Positions 35,818 through 44,879 of a stretch of DNA of 64,000 nucleotides are shown in pieces. Source of the DNA: a bacterium (GTDB lineage Bacteria; Planctomycetota; Planctomycetia; Kolteriales; Kolteriaceae); contig JAIELF010000016.1 in the NCBI GenBank assembly GCA_019753235.1, positions 24,673 to 88,672 of the forward strand, written 5' to 3'. The notes beneath the pieces are model-generated. The model saw only the letters and a program-made list of their open reading frames with translations. It did not search any database and was not told the origin of the DNA. The position numbers and the translations under genes are program-made. Numbering within the stretch: position 1 is the stretch's first letter; each line of letters starts with the position of its first letter.

Positions 35818-36741
35818 GTGACTGGATCGACCCGAAGTTCTTTCTCTGATCGTGACGATGCCGGGCCAGGCTTCGATCTGCCGGCCGATGCGGAAGACAT
35901 CGCCGTCGACAACGCGCCGGTTCGTCGAGAGGTCTTCGCCGGCCTGAGTGTGGAAGGCTATTCTCGTGCGGCGGTGCAATCCTATTGGCGAATTCCCGAA
36001 CTCAAGATTGGTTTCGATTTCGGCCTGCAACCCTGGTCGTTCATGACGACGGCCACTTGGTGTTTAAGTCACACGCATCTCGATCATGTTGCCGCTTTGC
36101 CCGTCTATGTTTCGCGTCGCCGAATGATGCACATGCCCGAGCCGACGATTTACGTGCCGGAGTCGTCGATGGATGATATTCGAGCGCTGCTGGCAATCTT
36201 TCAACGGCTGGATCGGGGTCGACTTCCGTGCAATTTGGTCCCCGTCGTCGCGGGGGATGAGTTCGATCTTTCACGCGAACATGTTCTGACCGTTTATCCG
36301 ACTTACCATACTATCCCCAGCGTCGGATACGTCGTTTGGGACCGCCGGCGGAAGCTCAAGGAAGAATACTTTCACCTGACCGGCGAGCAGATCCGAGATT
36401 TGCGTTTCTCGGGGGTCGAGGTATCGCGCGAAGTTCGGACTCCCCTTGTTTCTTACTTGGGTGATTCGAATCCACGCGGACTCGATGCCTGCGAGGCCAA
36501 CTTTCAAGCCAAAGTGCTGATCATGGAAATGACTTTCGTCGCGAAAGAGCATCGGCGAGAAAAGATCCACAAGTTCGGCCACATCCACTTCGACGATATC
36601 ATCGAACGCGCGGACCAATTTCAGAACGATTGGATCATCGCCTCGCATGTCAGTACCCGTTACCACGACGACAGCGTCCGCGCGATGGTGAAGAAGCGAT
36701 TGCCTGCGTCGCTCCGCGGGCGATTTCTGCTTTGGCTTTGA
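35818..36741 (+). CDS. MBL-fold metal-dependent hydrolase, RNase Z-like
   Basis: The product has 307 residues from a GTG at 35818, which follows AAGGA by eight bases; a longer upstream TTG frame lacks a site. Residues 83-90 give the metallo-beta-lactamase signature SHTHLDH, with AALPVYVSRR next. Further metal ligands are probable at the TYHTIPSVGYVVW, SYLGDSNPRG and ASHVSTRYH segments. The length and the GHIHFDDIIERAD motif resemble RNase Z / ElaC-like proteins and plant TRZ-type small hydrolases, so tRNA 3' processing or a related phosphodiesterase is plausible. The true substrate cannot be told. It probably shares a transcript with aroB. Confidence 0.8.
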   Translation: MTGSTRSSFSDRDDAGPGFDLPADAEDIAVDNAPVRREVFAGLSVEGYSRAAVQSYWRIPELKIGFDFGLQPWSFMTTATWCLSHTHLDHVAALPVYVSRRRMMHMPEPTIYVPESSMDDIRALLAIFQRLDRGRLPCNLVPVVAGDEFDLSREHVLTVYPTYHTIPSVGYVVWDRRRKLKEEYFHLTGEQIRDLRFSGVEVSREVRTPLVSYLGDSNPRGLDACEANFQAKVLIMEMTFVAKEHRREKIHKFGHIHFDDIIERADQFQNDWIIASHVSTRYHDDSVRAMVKKRLPASLRGRFLLWL

Positions 36742-37025
36742 CCGAATTGGAAAAGACTGCGGAATATCGCGAGCGTGCCTTTTGTGCGGAACAAGCTCGC
36801 CTTGGCGACTAATCGCAAGACGAATCAAAACATTTTCCTCAAGATGCTCTCCGGTGATCAGCACGTTTGTGCTTGGCCGTGTATGGTTCGCCTGACAAAG
36901 GCTTCCACGGGCGATCCATGCGACGCCGACACGAAGCTTTTGGCCCACGCTGAGTTCACCCCAGAGGTGTGCTTCAGCGAGGGTGGGTTGACGACGTCCG
37001 GTTTCTCCGTGAGAGGATCCCTGCC

Positions 37026-37871
37026 ATGTTTCGCACTCCTGTGAACCGCTTGATCATGCCGGTGTTGTTGGTCTCCAGCTTGGTCGGCTGCCGGGCATTC
37101 CGCGAGGGGGGACTCTTCTCGCGCTGCTCGACGTGCGGCAGTGGAGCTGTCCAGACTGTCGGTTACGGCGGCGACGCCGGTTCTGTCATGGTGGGTGGCG
37201 ATGGGATCGACGGGGGAAGTTGGTCGGGTGACGCAGGTTGCACCACCTGCCAAAAGACTCCGGACGTCGTCACGGACGGCACCTTCATGGAAGGTGGGCC
37301 CGCGATCGTCGATGGCATCGAACCTTTGATGTTGCCGGCCCCTGACGAATCGGAACCTTCGTTTGCCGTCAATCCCACGCCGGACGAATCTCCTGTCAAA
37401 CCCGAGCCCGCCAAGCCGGAACCTGCCAAGCCGGAGCAGGCTCGTTCTGAACAACCGACGCGACCCGTCGAAGTCGCTCCCACGGCCCCGCGAATCAACG
37501 TCGCTAAACCCTCCGCACTGAACCTCGATGTAAAGGCGAACGTATCAAGCGCCAGCGTCGGCCAGGAGATCGTCTTTGAGATCACGCTGGCCAATGTCGG
37601 CGGAGCCCCGGTCGAATCCATCGACCTGGTTGCGAACTTCTCCGAAGGATTGAGGCCTAAGTCGGTCTCGCCCCCGGGCGTCTCGCGCATCGACGGTCAA
37701 CGAGTTCTCTTTGATGCCATTAAGAGTTTGGCTCCGATGACACTCAGCTACACGATCGTGGCCGAGGCCATGCCCGGCATGCCCGAAAGCCGACTCTCCG
37801 TCGACGTGAGCAGCCCCATCTTGACGTCCGGCAAGATTCAGCGGGAACAGGTCGTCCGCCTGACGCCGTAG
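37026..37871 (+). CDS. DUF11-like lipoprotein
   Basis: The product has 281 residues. It starts MFRTPVNRLIMPVLLVSS and has a lipobox LVGC, predicting lipidation at Cys22; GAGAGG lies ten bases upstream. Residues 30-95 are Cys/Gly-rich (RCSTCGSGAV, AGCTTCQ). Residues 110-165 are a Pro/Glu/Lys linker (KPEPAKPEPAKPEQ). The last 110 residues form a DUF11/COG1470-like beta domain (VSSASVGQEIVFEITLANVG, ANFSEGLRP, MTLSYTIVAEAMPG). Planctomycetes use such domains in surface proteins. Substrate and partner are unknown. A likely terminator follows. Confidence 0.75.
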   Translation: MFRTPVNRLIMPVLLVSSLVGCRAFREGGLFSRCSTCGSGAVQTVGYGGDAGSVMVGGDGIDGGSWSGDAGCTTCQKTPDVVTDGTFMEGGPAIVDGIEPLMLPAPDESEPSFAVNPTPDESPVKPEPAKPEPAKPEQARSEQPTRPVEVAPTAPRINVAKPSALNLDVKANVSSASVGQEIVFEITLANVGGAPVESIDLVANFSEGLRPKSVSPPGVSRIDGQRVLFDAIKSLAPMTLSYTIVAEAMPGMPESRLSVDVSSPILTSGKIQREQVVRLTP

Positions 37872-37900
37872 TTACCGCGATAAAAATCCAAGCCGCGCGA

Positions 37901-37937
37901 GGAGACCTTCCATCAAGGACGTCTCCTTGTTTCGTTT
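37901..37937 (+). terminator. Likely Rho-independent terminator after the DUF11-like gene
   Basis: GGAGAC (37901-37906) and GTCTCC (37921-37926), with inner CTT/AAG pairing, form a stem that is followed by TTGTTTCGTTT. It lies about 30 bases past the lipoprotein stop. Confidence 0.5.
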
Positions 37938-37967
37938 CGCCGAGAACGCTTCCGTTGCGATACTTCC

Positions 37968-38717
37968 TTAACGCCTCAGCAACTGATCGACCTCGGTCAA
38001 AAACGCTCCGATCGCTTCGCGGTAGACCCGGTCGGCTTGATCATCAAGAGGCGTCGAATCACGATTGATGATAATCAACCGAGCCCCGCGGCGCTTGGCC
38101 GATCGAGGTAGACTGGCGGCGGGTTCGACCACCAGCGACGAACCGATGGCCAAAAACAATTCGCATTGCTCGGCCATCCTGATCGAATCCAACAGGATAT
38201 CTTCCGGGAGCGGTTGGCCGAAGGAGACAGTGGCCGACTTCAAGTATCCTCCGCATTGCGGACATTCCGGTGGCTCGCCCGTCTGGCGAAAAAGATTCAT
38301 CATGGAATCGACGTCGTACCGAGCTTCGCAGGTGAGGCAGGCAATTGCCCGCGCGGTGCCATGAAGTTCCAGAACAGCCTCGTTGCCTGCCGCTTGATGC
38401 AGCCCGTCGATGTTCTGCGTGATGACACCGTCAATCAGGCCGGCTGACTCCCAACGAGCGATCGCGCGGTGGCCTGCGTTCGGAGCCGCTTGAGAAAAAT
38501 CGCGATGGACGATCTCCTTCTGCCTCCATGATTCTCGCCGAGCCTCGGCGGAGCGGAGAAACTCGTCGAAGAAAACTGGTTTCGATTGGGACCAGATACC
38601 GCCCGGCGAGCGGAAATCGGGGATGCCGCTCTCGGTACTGATTCCTGCCCCGGTGAAGACCACCGTCGATCCGCTCTCCTTCATCATCGTGGCCAGTTCG
38701 GCGGCCAATCGGGCCAT
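37968..38717 (-). CDS. cobB: NAD-dependent protein deacylase, sirtuin
   Basis: Sirtuins remove acyl groups from protein lysines with NAD. The product has 249 residues from the ATG at 38715-38717, which places GAGGAGA seven bases upstream; an ATG six bases earlier is too close to that site. Residues 22-40 give the NAD-binding TGAGISTESGIPDFRSPGG; TQNIDGLHQAAG follows near 100; His119 in ELHGTA is catalytic. Zinc is bound by Cys127, Cys130, Cys152 and Cys155 (CLTC, CPQC). The C-terminal IGSSLVVEPAASLP completes the fold. It may tune acetylated enzymes such as acetyl-CoA synthetase; no target is encoded nearby. Confidence 0.95.
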   Translation of the reverse strand: MARLAAELATMMKESGSTVVFTGAGISTESGIPDFRSPGGIWSQSKPVFFDEFLRSAEARRESWRQKEIVHRDFSQAAPNAGHRAIARWESAGLIDGVITQNIDGLHQAAGNEAVLELHGTARAIACLTCEARYDVDSMMNLFRQTGEPPECPQCGGYLKSATVSFGQPLPEDILLDSIRMAEQCELFLAIGSSLVVEPAASLPRSAKRRGARLIIINRDSTPLDDQADRVYREAIGAFLTEVDQLLRR

Positions 38718-38850
38718 CGCCATTCTCCTCGGGTATGCTCGCGCCGAAACCAAGCCTTCACGTGTGGATATTAATCTATCCTCGATTCCGCATGAAGATC
38801 CTCCTCTCTGCTACCTTCTTTTTTCTGCCTGTTCCTGTTGAGCCCGTCTG

Positions 38851-39951
38851 TCAAAACATCGTCAGTTGTCCCGACGGGTCGGCCGGCGCCTGAAACGACG
38901 AGCAATCGAGCAAAGGAAACTCGGTCAGCAGTCCGTTTCGACGAGCGAAGAACTGAAACATCTTGGCAATCTGGTCTGCCCAGGGGCCCGTGCCACGCAT
39001 TCGGCTGCCGAAACGAGGATCGTTCAACTTGTTGCCTCGGACATCGCGGATGCGAGCCAGCACGGCAGTCGCTCGGTGGGGGTAATTCCTTTGCAGCCAT
39101 TCGACAAAAACGTCTCTGACAGAGAAAGGAAGCCGCAGCAGCGTGTAGCTTGCCGAGTGAGCGCCGCATCGGCGAGCCGACTCCAGAATGGATGGGATCT
39201 CATTGTCGGTGAGCCCCGGAATCAAGGGAGCCAAAAGGACTCGAACGGGGATCCCTGCCTTCGAGAGTTGCTTGATCGTGTCGAGCCGAGCCAGCGGCGA
39301 ACTCGCGCGCGGCTCCATCTCGTGTTGGAGCTGCTCATCAAGTGTCGTCACCGCTACCGACACGGCCAACAATTGCCGACGAGCCATGTCACTGAGCAGA
39401 TCAAGATCCCGAAGAATGAGCCGGCTCTTCGAAATCAATTCCACCGGCTGACCGCACCGCGCCATCACCTCCAAACAGGAGCGCGTGATGCAAAGCGACC
39501 GTTCGATTGGTTGGTAAGGATCGGTCACTCCCGAAAGAGCGATCGGCTCGCAGATGTAGTCTGATCGGCGGAGAAACTCGGTCAGCAACCTGGGCGCGTT
39601 CGGCTTGGCAAAAATTTTGGTCTCAAAATCGAGTCCTGCCGACAGTCCCAACATCTCGTGCGTCGGCCGAGCGTAACAATACGTGCAGCCGTGCTCGCAT
39701 CCGCGATAAGGATTCAGCGAGTATCGAAATCGAATATCGGGGCTCTGGTTTTCGCTCACGACCGATCGGCTCTCGTCGCGAAAAACCTCCGTCCGGACGA
39801 TCGGCAGTCCCTCGGATGAACCCATGCCGGGCGCGGCCTCTTGAAATCCCTGATCAGCCCCTTCGTCCGCAAGGCGAATCCGCTCGAATCGACCTGCCGG
39901 GTTGACCCCCGCGCCACGACGCTTCGCCAGCCCCCCTCGCATTCCCACCAT
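38851..39951 (-). CDS. PA0069-family radical SAM protein
   Basis: The product has 366 residues from the ATG at 39949-39951, preceded by GGAGG about eight bases away. The 4Fe-4S site is CEHGCTYC (Cys85, Cys89, Cys92) in the context SLNPYRGCEHGCTYCYARPT, which is typical of the PA0069 family, related to spore photolyase-like radical SAM proteins. Other conserved segments are GVTDPYQPIER, LISKSRLILRDLDLLSDMA, and VLLAPLIPGLTDNEIPSILE. The family is widespread and its reaction is unknown. A good sigma-70-like promoter lies just upstream. Confidence 0.9.
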   Translation of the reverse strand: MVGMRGGLAKRRGAGVNPAGRFERIRLADEGADQGFQEAAPGMGSSEGLPIVRTEVFRDESRSVVSENQSPDIRFRYSLNPYRGCEHGCTYCYARPTHEMLGLSAGLDFETKIFAKPNAPRLLTEFLRRSDYICEPIALSGVTDPYQPIERSLCITRSCLEVMARCGQPVELISKSRLILRDLDLLSDMARRQLLAVSVAVTTLDEQLQHEMEPRASSPLARLDTIKQLSKAGIPVRVLLAPLIPGLTDNEIPSILESARRCGAHSASYTLLRLPFSVRDVFVEWLQRNYPHRATAVLARIRDVRGNKLNDPRFGSRMRGTGPWADQIAKMFQFFARRNGLLTEFPLLDCSSFQAPADPSGQLTMF

Positions 39952-40275
39952 GTTCCCGACCTCCGATCGACAGAAAGAATCACCAAGCCTTTTTGATGTG
40001 AACAAAAGAATAGTAAGTGTTCTAAATGACAGTATCAAGCATTTTTTGTCGAGATTGAGGGGGGCAAGGGAGGGGCGTTCGGCGTGGATCCCAGCCAAGA
40101 GGGCACAAACTTGTGGTAGGGGCGGTGGTTTGGCCGATACATCGTTCGCGAGATGGTGGGACCAGGTCGATCTTTCTCGCTCTTTAGAAATCAGGGCTGG
40201 CCGATGTCGGCAGGGGTGTTCGAGGCCCTAGGGTGTAGATAAACTTGAACATTCAAAGGAGGGCGACGAGCAGCG
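39952..40275. other. Divergent region between the radical SAM gene and a small rightward gene
   Basis: The gap contains an AT-rich segment (about 39980-40060) with the leftward promoter described separately. For the rightward gene a TAGATA hexamer near 40236 might be a -10 element, but its -35 is poor. No RNA gene or repeat is seen. Confidence 0.35.
40010..40038 (-). promoter_or_regulatory. Predicted sigma-70-type promoter for the radical SAM gene
   Basis: Read leftward, TTGATA (reverse complement at 40033-40038) and TACTAT (40010-40015) lie exactly 17 bases apart; the -35 matches five of six consensus bases and the -10 four. The site sits in the most AT-rich stretch of the gap, and would give a leader of about 50 bases. 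Confidence 0.5.
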
Positions 40276-40530
40276 ATGAGTGACGAAAGCGAAGACGACC
40301 TGAGTGCGTCGAAGGATTTGGACTCGAGGCTTTCGGATCGCCTTCCGAATGATTGGAAGAAGCGCGTAGCAAATTACAAGGGGAACGCCTCTTCCCACTA
40401 CAAGAGGGTCCTCAAAAAGTTGGCTGCTTACGACTGGATGACGCAGGATGAGCGCGAGCGAGCGGCATTCGTCATCGTCGAGAAAGAACAGCTCCGCGAA
40501 CAGGGAATCGTCATTGACGATGATGATTGA
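40276..40530 (+). CDS. Small acidic/basic hypothetical protein
   Basis: The product has 84 residues. The ATG has a strong GGAGG about 13 bases upstream. The N-terminus is acidic (MSDESEDDLSASKDLDS), the middle is basic and helical (NDWKKRVANYKGNASSHYKR), and the end is acidic (GIVIDDDD). No family was recognised. It lies about 90 bases upstream of endonuclease IV on the same strand and may share its transcript. Good ribosome site and codon use support a real gene. Confidence 0.65.
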   Translation: MSDESEDDLSASKDLDSRLSDRLPNDWKKRVANYKGNASSHYKRVLKKLAAYDWMTQDERERAAFVIVEKEQLREQGIVIDDDD

Positions 40531-40619
40531 GATTCACTTTTAGTGATGATGCTGAGACGCGTCTGGGGAGCTGTCGGCTCCCCGATTCTTTTCCATAGGG
40601 TTGCAAGGACGGGACCACG

Positions 40620-41483
40620 ATGCCGATTTTCGGATCGCATTTGTCGATTGCGGGTGGCTATTACAAAGCGATCGACGAAGCCGGCCGGCTTGGTTTCGAT
40701 GCCGTCCAGATCTTCACGAAGAACAACAATCAGTGGGCGGGCAAGCCGATTGCCGACGAGGATGTGGCAAAGTTCCAGGACTCGAAAACCCGAACGGGAA
40801 TTAAAGAGGTGATCTCCCACGATTCCTACTTGATCAATTTGGCTTCGCCCGATGATGCAATGTGGAACAAATCGATCGATGCGATGACAATCGAGGTCCA
40901 AAGGGCCGATCGGTTAGGGATCAAGCATGTGGTCGCGCATCCGGGTTCGCATTTGGGGACCGGAGAGGAGGCAGGGCTCGAGCGGGTCGCAGCGGGGCTG
41001 GATATCGTGTTTGAGCGGACCGCGACGCTTTCGACGACGATCGCTTTGGAAACAACAGCAGGACAGGGGACCAATCTGGGGCATCGCTTCGAGCATCTGG
41101 GTCAGGTGATGAAGCGGTGTCGATTTAGCGATCGGCTGACGGCTTGCCTCGATACGTGTCATGTTTTCGCCGCCGGTTATGAGCTCGCGCCCAAGCGGCA
41201 ATACACCGCGACGTTCAAGCTATTCGATGAACATGTCGGACTCGATCGGCTAGTCGCTTTTCACATCAACGATAGCAAGAAAGGTCTTGGATCGCGCGTC
41301 GATCGGCACGAACACATCGGCAAGGGATGCCTCGGGCTGGAACCCTTCACCCATTTGCTTCAGGATCGACGGTTTCGACATCACCCCATGTATTTAGAGA
41401 CCGCTAAAGAGGTCGATGAGGCCAGCGGACGCGACTGGGACGCGATCAATCTTGATGTGCTTCGATCGCTGATGAAGAAGTAA
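40620..41483 (+). CDS. nfo: Deoxyribonuclease IV (AP endonuclease)
   Basis: Endonuclease IV cuts DNA 5' to abasic sites and removes damaged 3' ends in base-excision repair. The product has 287 residues with the TIM-barrel family signatures in order: SHLSIAGGYYKAIDEAGRLG, VQIFTKNNNQW, VISHDSYLINLASPD, VVAHPGSHLG, IALETTAGQGTNLG, ACLDTCHVFAAGY, and FHINDSKKGLGSRVDRHEHI. The metal ligands His, Glu and Asp of the trinuclear zinc site fall in these segments. It ends 14 bases from the convergent membrane-protein gene. Confidence 0.95.
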   Translation: MPIFGSHLSIAGGYYKAIDEAGRLGFDAVQIFTKNNNQWAGKPIADEDVAKFQDSKTRTGIKEVISHDSYLINLASPDDAMWNKSIDAMTIEVQRADRLGIKHVVAHPGSHLGTGEEAGLERVAAGLDIVFERTATLSTTIALETTAGQGTNLGHRFEHLGQVMKRCRFSDRLTACLDTCHVFAAGYELAPKRQYTATFKLFDEHVGLDRLVAFHINDSKKGLGSRVDRHEHIGKGCLGLEPFTHLLQDRRFRHHPMYLETAKEVDEASGRDWDAINLDVLRSLMKK

Positions 41484-41496
41484 GCCGGGTTTCTCC

Positions 41497-43332
41497 TTAG
41501 TTGGCTTCATCGCTACTCTGAGGATCGCGGTCCGAGGCATCTTCGTCACGATTGCCAGCATCTCGTTTACTGCCTCCTTTTTCCTTAACGGAAGCTTCGA
41601 TGGCTTGGCTTCGGCCGACGCGGTCTTCGTTGATTTGATCTTCGAACTCGCGCCGACGAATCAGGTCGCCGTACTCATTGACGAGGACCACCTCTCTCGG
41701 CGGGCGAACATTGAATTCGCCGAAGGTTGGTATGTTCTCGCTGATCTGTTCTGGATTGACTTGCAGAAGAAGCTGGCTGGTATCGAATCCGTTGTCGATC
41801 GGCTTTTCCTCCACCGAGATCTTGCCATCTTTGGGATTGAAGACGGGGACCTTCACGGGTTTGAGCGAGCCGGTACCGACGACTTGCCCGACGTAATAAG
41901 GCACCACTTGTCGAACCCATCGGCCTGATTCGGTGAACCAGTGATAAATTTCGAAATCAACTCGCCCAGGCCCTGCCTTGGTCTCGGCAAGGAACAGCGA
42001 GGTGGACGGTTCGACATAGATCTCTTCGGATGGTGGACTGAACTCGCCGGTTAAGAAGGTGTTCAAGGACTCTGCGGGGTCGACCACGTCGGGCCGATCG
42101 AAGTTGGGATTGAAGAGGACGGGGCGAACACGGTACTGATACCGCTTGTTCGTTTCGACCGTGTAGTCAAAAACGCGAATCATCGCCGTATCGACTTCAC
42201 TGAAGGAGTTGAAACTGGTCCCGACACTCGTCGCCGACACGCGAGGTTGATCCTCTTCGATTGGTTGGTCGGGGTTATCGCCATCCGGGTTGACGGGCCG
42301 AGTAACGACCTCGGCGGGGGCTTTGGGATTTTCTTCCACGGGGGTCCATTTGACGGCTTTTGCCCCCTCGAAGATTTCCGGAGTATTCGATTTTGATGTT
42401 TGGATTCGCGTACCTTTCGCGCCCCCTTCGCGGGCGGTTTCGGGAACCCGCATGACCAAGCCCGGCACGACGACCAGGTTGGGAAGCGTGGCGAAAGGAT
42501 CGTCGAGTTTCTCGGCCGCGTCAAAGAGATCAAACTGTTTATCCCACGCGATTCGCTTCCACGGGCCCCACTCTCTTCCCTCGATCATCTCTCGGCGTTC
42601 GATCTCGGCGAGCGCATAACGAACACCCGCTTTCGCTCGGCCCTCCTTGAGAACGCGGATGTACTCGCGGATCTGATCAGCATGGGGGAAGGGGGCGACG
42701 ACCTCGGCCCAGATCGCTCCGCGCGGGGCAAGCCGTTTCTCCTTGCCGGCGGCGTTGGCCTTGGGATCGCGGCGTGGCTTTTCGCCCGGCTTGGGGGCGG
42801 CGGCTGCCGGCTTGGCGCTGTTCTTATCCTTCTTGACGATCTCTAGAAGCTCCGCCATCTTTTCGTTGCCGAGAAACCAGATCAGCTCGGCAGGGAATCC
42901 TTCGCTGAGCAGCTTCTTAAAGGCGCGAATGTCCCCTTTTTCCTTCGGATCACGTCCCTCTTGGGTCAGGATCAAACCACGATTGATTTTGACAATCGGT
43001 TGCTCGGCCATCAATACGGCGGGTGTCCCTCGGAACTGATAATTGAGTTCGAGCGGGCGAATGAACTTGGTCGGCAACTCGTACTTGGCTGCATCCAACG
43101 GGGCGCGAAGTTGTTCGAGATCCTTCTTGAAGTCGAGCGTGGGGAGATCGTCGAGCTTGGGAGTGGAACTCGTCACGGTGGTTCGCGCACGGTTGACAGC
43201 TTCGATGAACGTATCGGGTGTCTTGTCGTAGCGAGGCATCCCGAAAATCGAGCTGTAGATGAACCAACCCGCTAGGCCGGCACAAAGGCCCAGCACAAGC
43301 TTCTCCGTGTGCTGGATGAAGAAATCTTTCAT
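41497..43332 (-). CDS. Bitopic membrane protein, third gene of the PilM-PilN operon
   Basis: The product has 611 residues. One membrane helix lies at about 11-31 (KLVLGLCAGLAGWFIYSSIF), leaving about 580 residues outside the cytoplasm. There is an Ala/Pro/Lys linker near residue 175 (PAAAAPKPGEKPRRDPK), a Pro/Asp/Glu linker near 350, then beta-rich sequence (YQYRVRPVLFNPNFDRPD, GRVDFEIYHWF) and a very charged tail (EDASDRDPQSSDEAN). The ATG has GAGG nine bases upstream. It is the last of three leftward genes spaced 53 and 63 bases. No family was recognised; position suggests a PilP-like or platform subunit of a type IV pilus or type II secretion-like machine. Confidence 0.7.
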   Translation of the reverse strand: MKDFFIQHTEKLVLGLCAGLAGWFIYSSIFGMPRYDKTPDTFIEAVNRARTTVTSSTPKLDDLPTLDFKKDLEQLRAPLDAAKYELPTKFIRPLELNYQFRGTPAVLMAEQPIVKINRGLILTQEGRDPKEKGDIRAFKKLLSEGFPAELIWFLGNEKMAELLEIVKKDKNSAKPAAAAPKPGEKPRRDPKANAAGKEKRLAPRGAIWAEVVAPFPHADQIREYIRVLKEGRAKAGVRYALAEIERREMIEGREWGPWKRIAWDKQFDLFDAAEKLDDPFATLPNLVVVPGLVMRVPETAREGGAKGTRIQTSKSNTPEIFEGAKAVKWTPVEENPKAPAEVVTRPVNPDGDNPDQPIEEDQPRVSATSVGTSFNSFSEVDTAMIRVFDYTVETNKRYQYRVRPVLFNPNFDRPDVVDPAESLNTFLTGEFSPPSEEIYVEPSTSLFLAETKAGPGRVDFEIYHWFTESGRWVRQVVPYYVGQVVGTGSLKPVKVPVFNPKDGKISVEEKPIDNGFDTSQLLLQVNPEQISENIPTFGEFNVRPPREVVLVNEYGDLIRRREFEDQINEDRVGRSQAIEASVKEKGGSKRDAGNRDEDASDRDPQSSDEAN

Positions 43333-43385
43333 GGTGCGGACCTCATCTTCTGCAACTCTGACTCTTCACTCACTCTACAGACTGT

Positions 43386-44816
43386 CTACATCGGGCTTGT
43401 CGTTGGCGGAGCAGGGGGCCCCGCCGGTGCCGCCGGGTCTGAGGGACCGATCTCAGGCGCTGTCGGCTCCGCCGGTGGCGGGCTGGGCTCGGCGGGGGGC
43501 GGAGCACTAGGATCTGCTGGTGGCGGAGCATTGGGATCGGCTGGCGGTGCAGTATTGGGATCTGCTAGCGGCGGAGCGTTGGGATCGGCTGTTGGCGGAG
43601 CACTAGGATCTGCTGGCGGTGCAGCATTGGGATCTGCCGGTGGTGTCCCCGGAGCGGCGGGAGCAGCCTGGGGATTGAGAGCCTGTTGCTTCTTTTGTTC
43701 CCACTCTTGCCGCATCGCGGGTGGCATGTCGCGAATGAACATCTCGCCGAACGTGACCAACTGAACGGTATTGTCGATCGCTTCCTTGCTGACGCCGGGG
43801 GCGACGTTGAGAAACTCCTCAAGTTCAGACGGAGCATTGATTCGAGTGGATGGGACGCTCCAACTGACTTCGCGAAGGACGTAGCCGAAATCAATGGTCT
43901 CGATGCCGGCAATCACCTCGGGAATCCTTCGCTGATCGACCAGCAAAGCAATGCTGATGGGAACGGTTCGCCCTTCGGGGGTGATTTCGAGATAACGTGT
44001 CGCGACGTTGCCGGTGGCTTCCTGTCCGCCCGCCCCTGGGGCTGGGGTGGCAGTAACCGCGCTGGTGGCGGCTTCACCCACCATGGGAGAGAGCGGCAGC
44101 AGAGGAACATCGCCTGCTCGCTCGGCCAGCTTGCGAACGTCGACGGCTCCGGCACCCAGTCGGATCGCGACCACCTGTTTAATCGGGGCTGAATACCAAT
44201 CTTTCGACGGTGCGTTGATCTTTTGAATAACTTCTAAAACCGCTCGCTGGATCCAGATTTGCTCCTGCGCGAGCCAAGCGGGCTGGCTGTTCGGCGTGTC
44301 GTCGAACTTGGGTCGCTCGATCGCGCTGTCGTTGAGAACGACCTTGCCCGTGACGGATCCATCGGGCAGAACGGTAATGGGGTCTGCCACCAGCATCAAC
44401 TGCTTGATCTGGTCCGGGAAGGCCTGGCTATAAGTGAATAGATATCGTGCCCCTTCATCGTCGAGAGGTGTATTAAAAGGACGTCCGCTGAAGATTGCCG
44501 AGACCGCTTCGGGCCAAACAAATCGTTTGGCCTGTTCGAGGAAGAGATCCTTCTGAACGGTGCCGATCTCTTCCTGTGCCTTCGTTTCCAACGTCTTGAT
44601 GGCGGTTTGCCAGTCGGCGTTGGGGTGCTCGCCTCTGGTGAAGGGCGTAACCTGATTATACGCTGCATCCAGTTCAGACTTTCGGCGAAGGACCATCGCC
44701 TTGACCTTCTCGGTCCCCAGCGGCTGGATCACGCCGGCAATAATGACGGATATACCCATCACAAACCAAAATCGCCATTTCCAGACGAACTGGCCAACCT
44801 GCTTTAGCTGATCCAT
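43386..44816 (-). CDS. PilO-like bitopic membrane protein with Pro-rich repeat tail
   Basis: The product has 476 residues. One helix lies at about 13-33 (WKWRFWFVMGISVIIAGVIQ). A periplasmic part follows with a helical segment (VKAMVLRRKSELDAAYNQ) and a PilO-like beta-alpha module (YLEITPEGRTVPISIALLVD, IPEVIAGIETIDFGYVLREV). The last 95 residues are a Pro/Ala/Asp/Asn repeat encoded by a 24-bp minisatellite. AAAGGA precedes the ATG. The gene follows the PilM-PilN gene by 63 bases, the place of PilO in pil operons, and recalls the PilO-like Amuc_1100 region of Akkermansia. Family identity is inferred, not certain. Confidence 0.7.
   Translation of the reverse strand: MDQLKQVGQFVWKWRFWFVMGISVIIAGVIQPLGTEKVKAMVLRRKSELDAAYNQVTPFTRGEHPNADWQTAIKTLETKAQEEIGTVQKDLFLEQAKRFVWPEAVSAIFSGRPFNTPLDDEGARYLFTYSQAFPDQIKQLMLVADPITVLPDGSVTGKVVLNDSAIERPKFDDTPNSQPAWLAQEQIWIQRAVLEVIQKINAPSKDWYSAPIKQVVAIRLGAGAVDVRKLAERAGDVPLLPLSPMVGEAATSAVTATPAPGAGGQEATGNVATRYLEITPEGRTVPISIALLVDQRRIPEVIAGIETIDFGYVLREVSWSVPSTRINAPSELEEFLNVAPGVSKEAIDNTVQLVTFGEMFIRDMPPAMRQEWEQKKQQALNPQAAPAAPGTPPADPNAAPPADPSAPPTADPNAPPLADPNTAPPADPNAPPPADPSAPPPAEPSPPPAEPTAPEIGPSDPAAPAGPPAPPTTSPM
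43510..43644 (-). repeat. 24-bp minisatellite in the coding sequence
   Basis: About 5.6 copies of a 24-bp unit, GGATCTGCTGGTGGCGGAGC plus four bases, run head to tail inside the PilO-like gene; copies differ at several positions. Read leftward each unit encodes eight residues of the PADPNAPP type, so the array sets the length of the Pro-rich tail. Confidence 0.85.
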
Positions 44817-44879
44817 ACCGGTCCTTTCGAGACCATTTCTCTTCGTTCTTTCATGAATGCTTCGGGTGACATCCCCATG

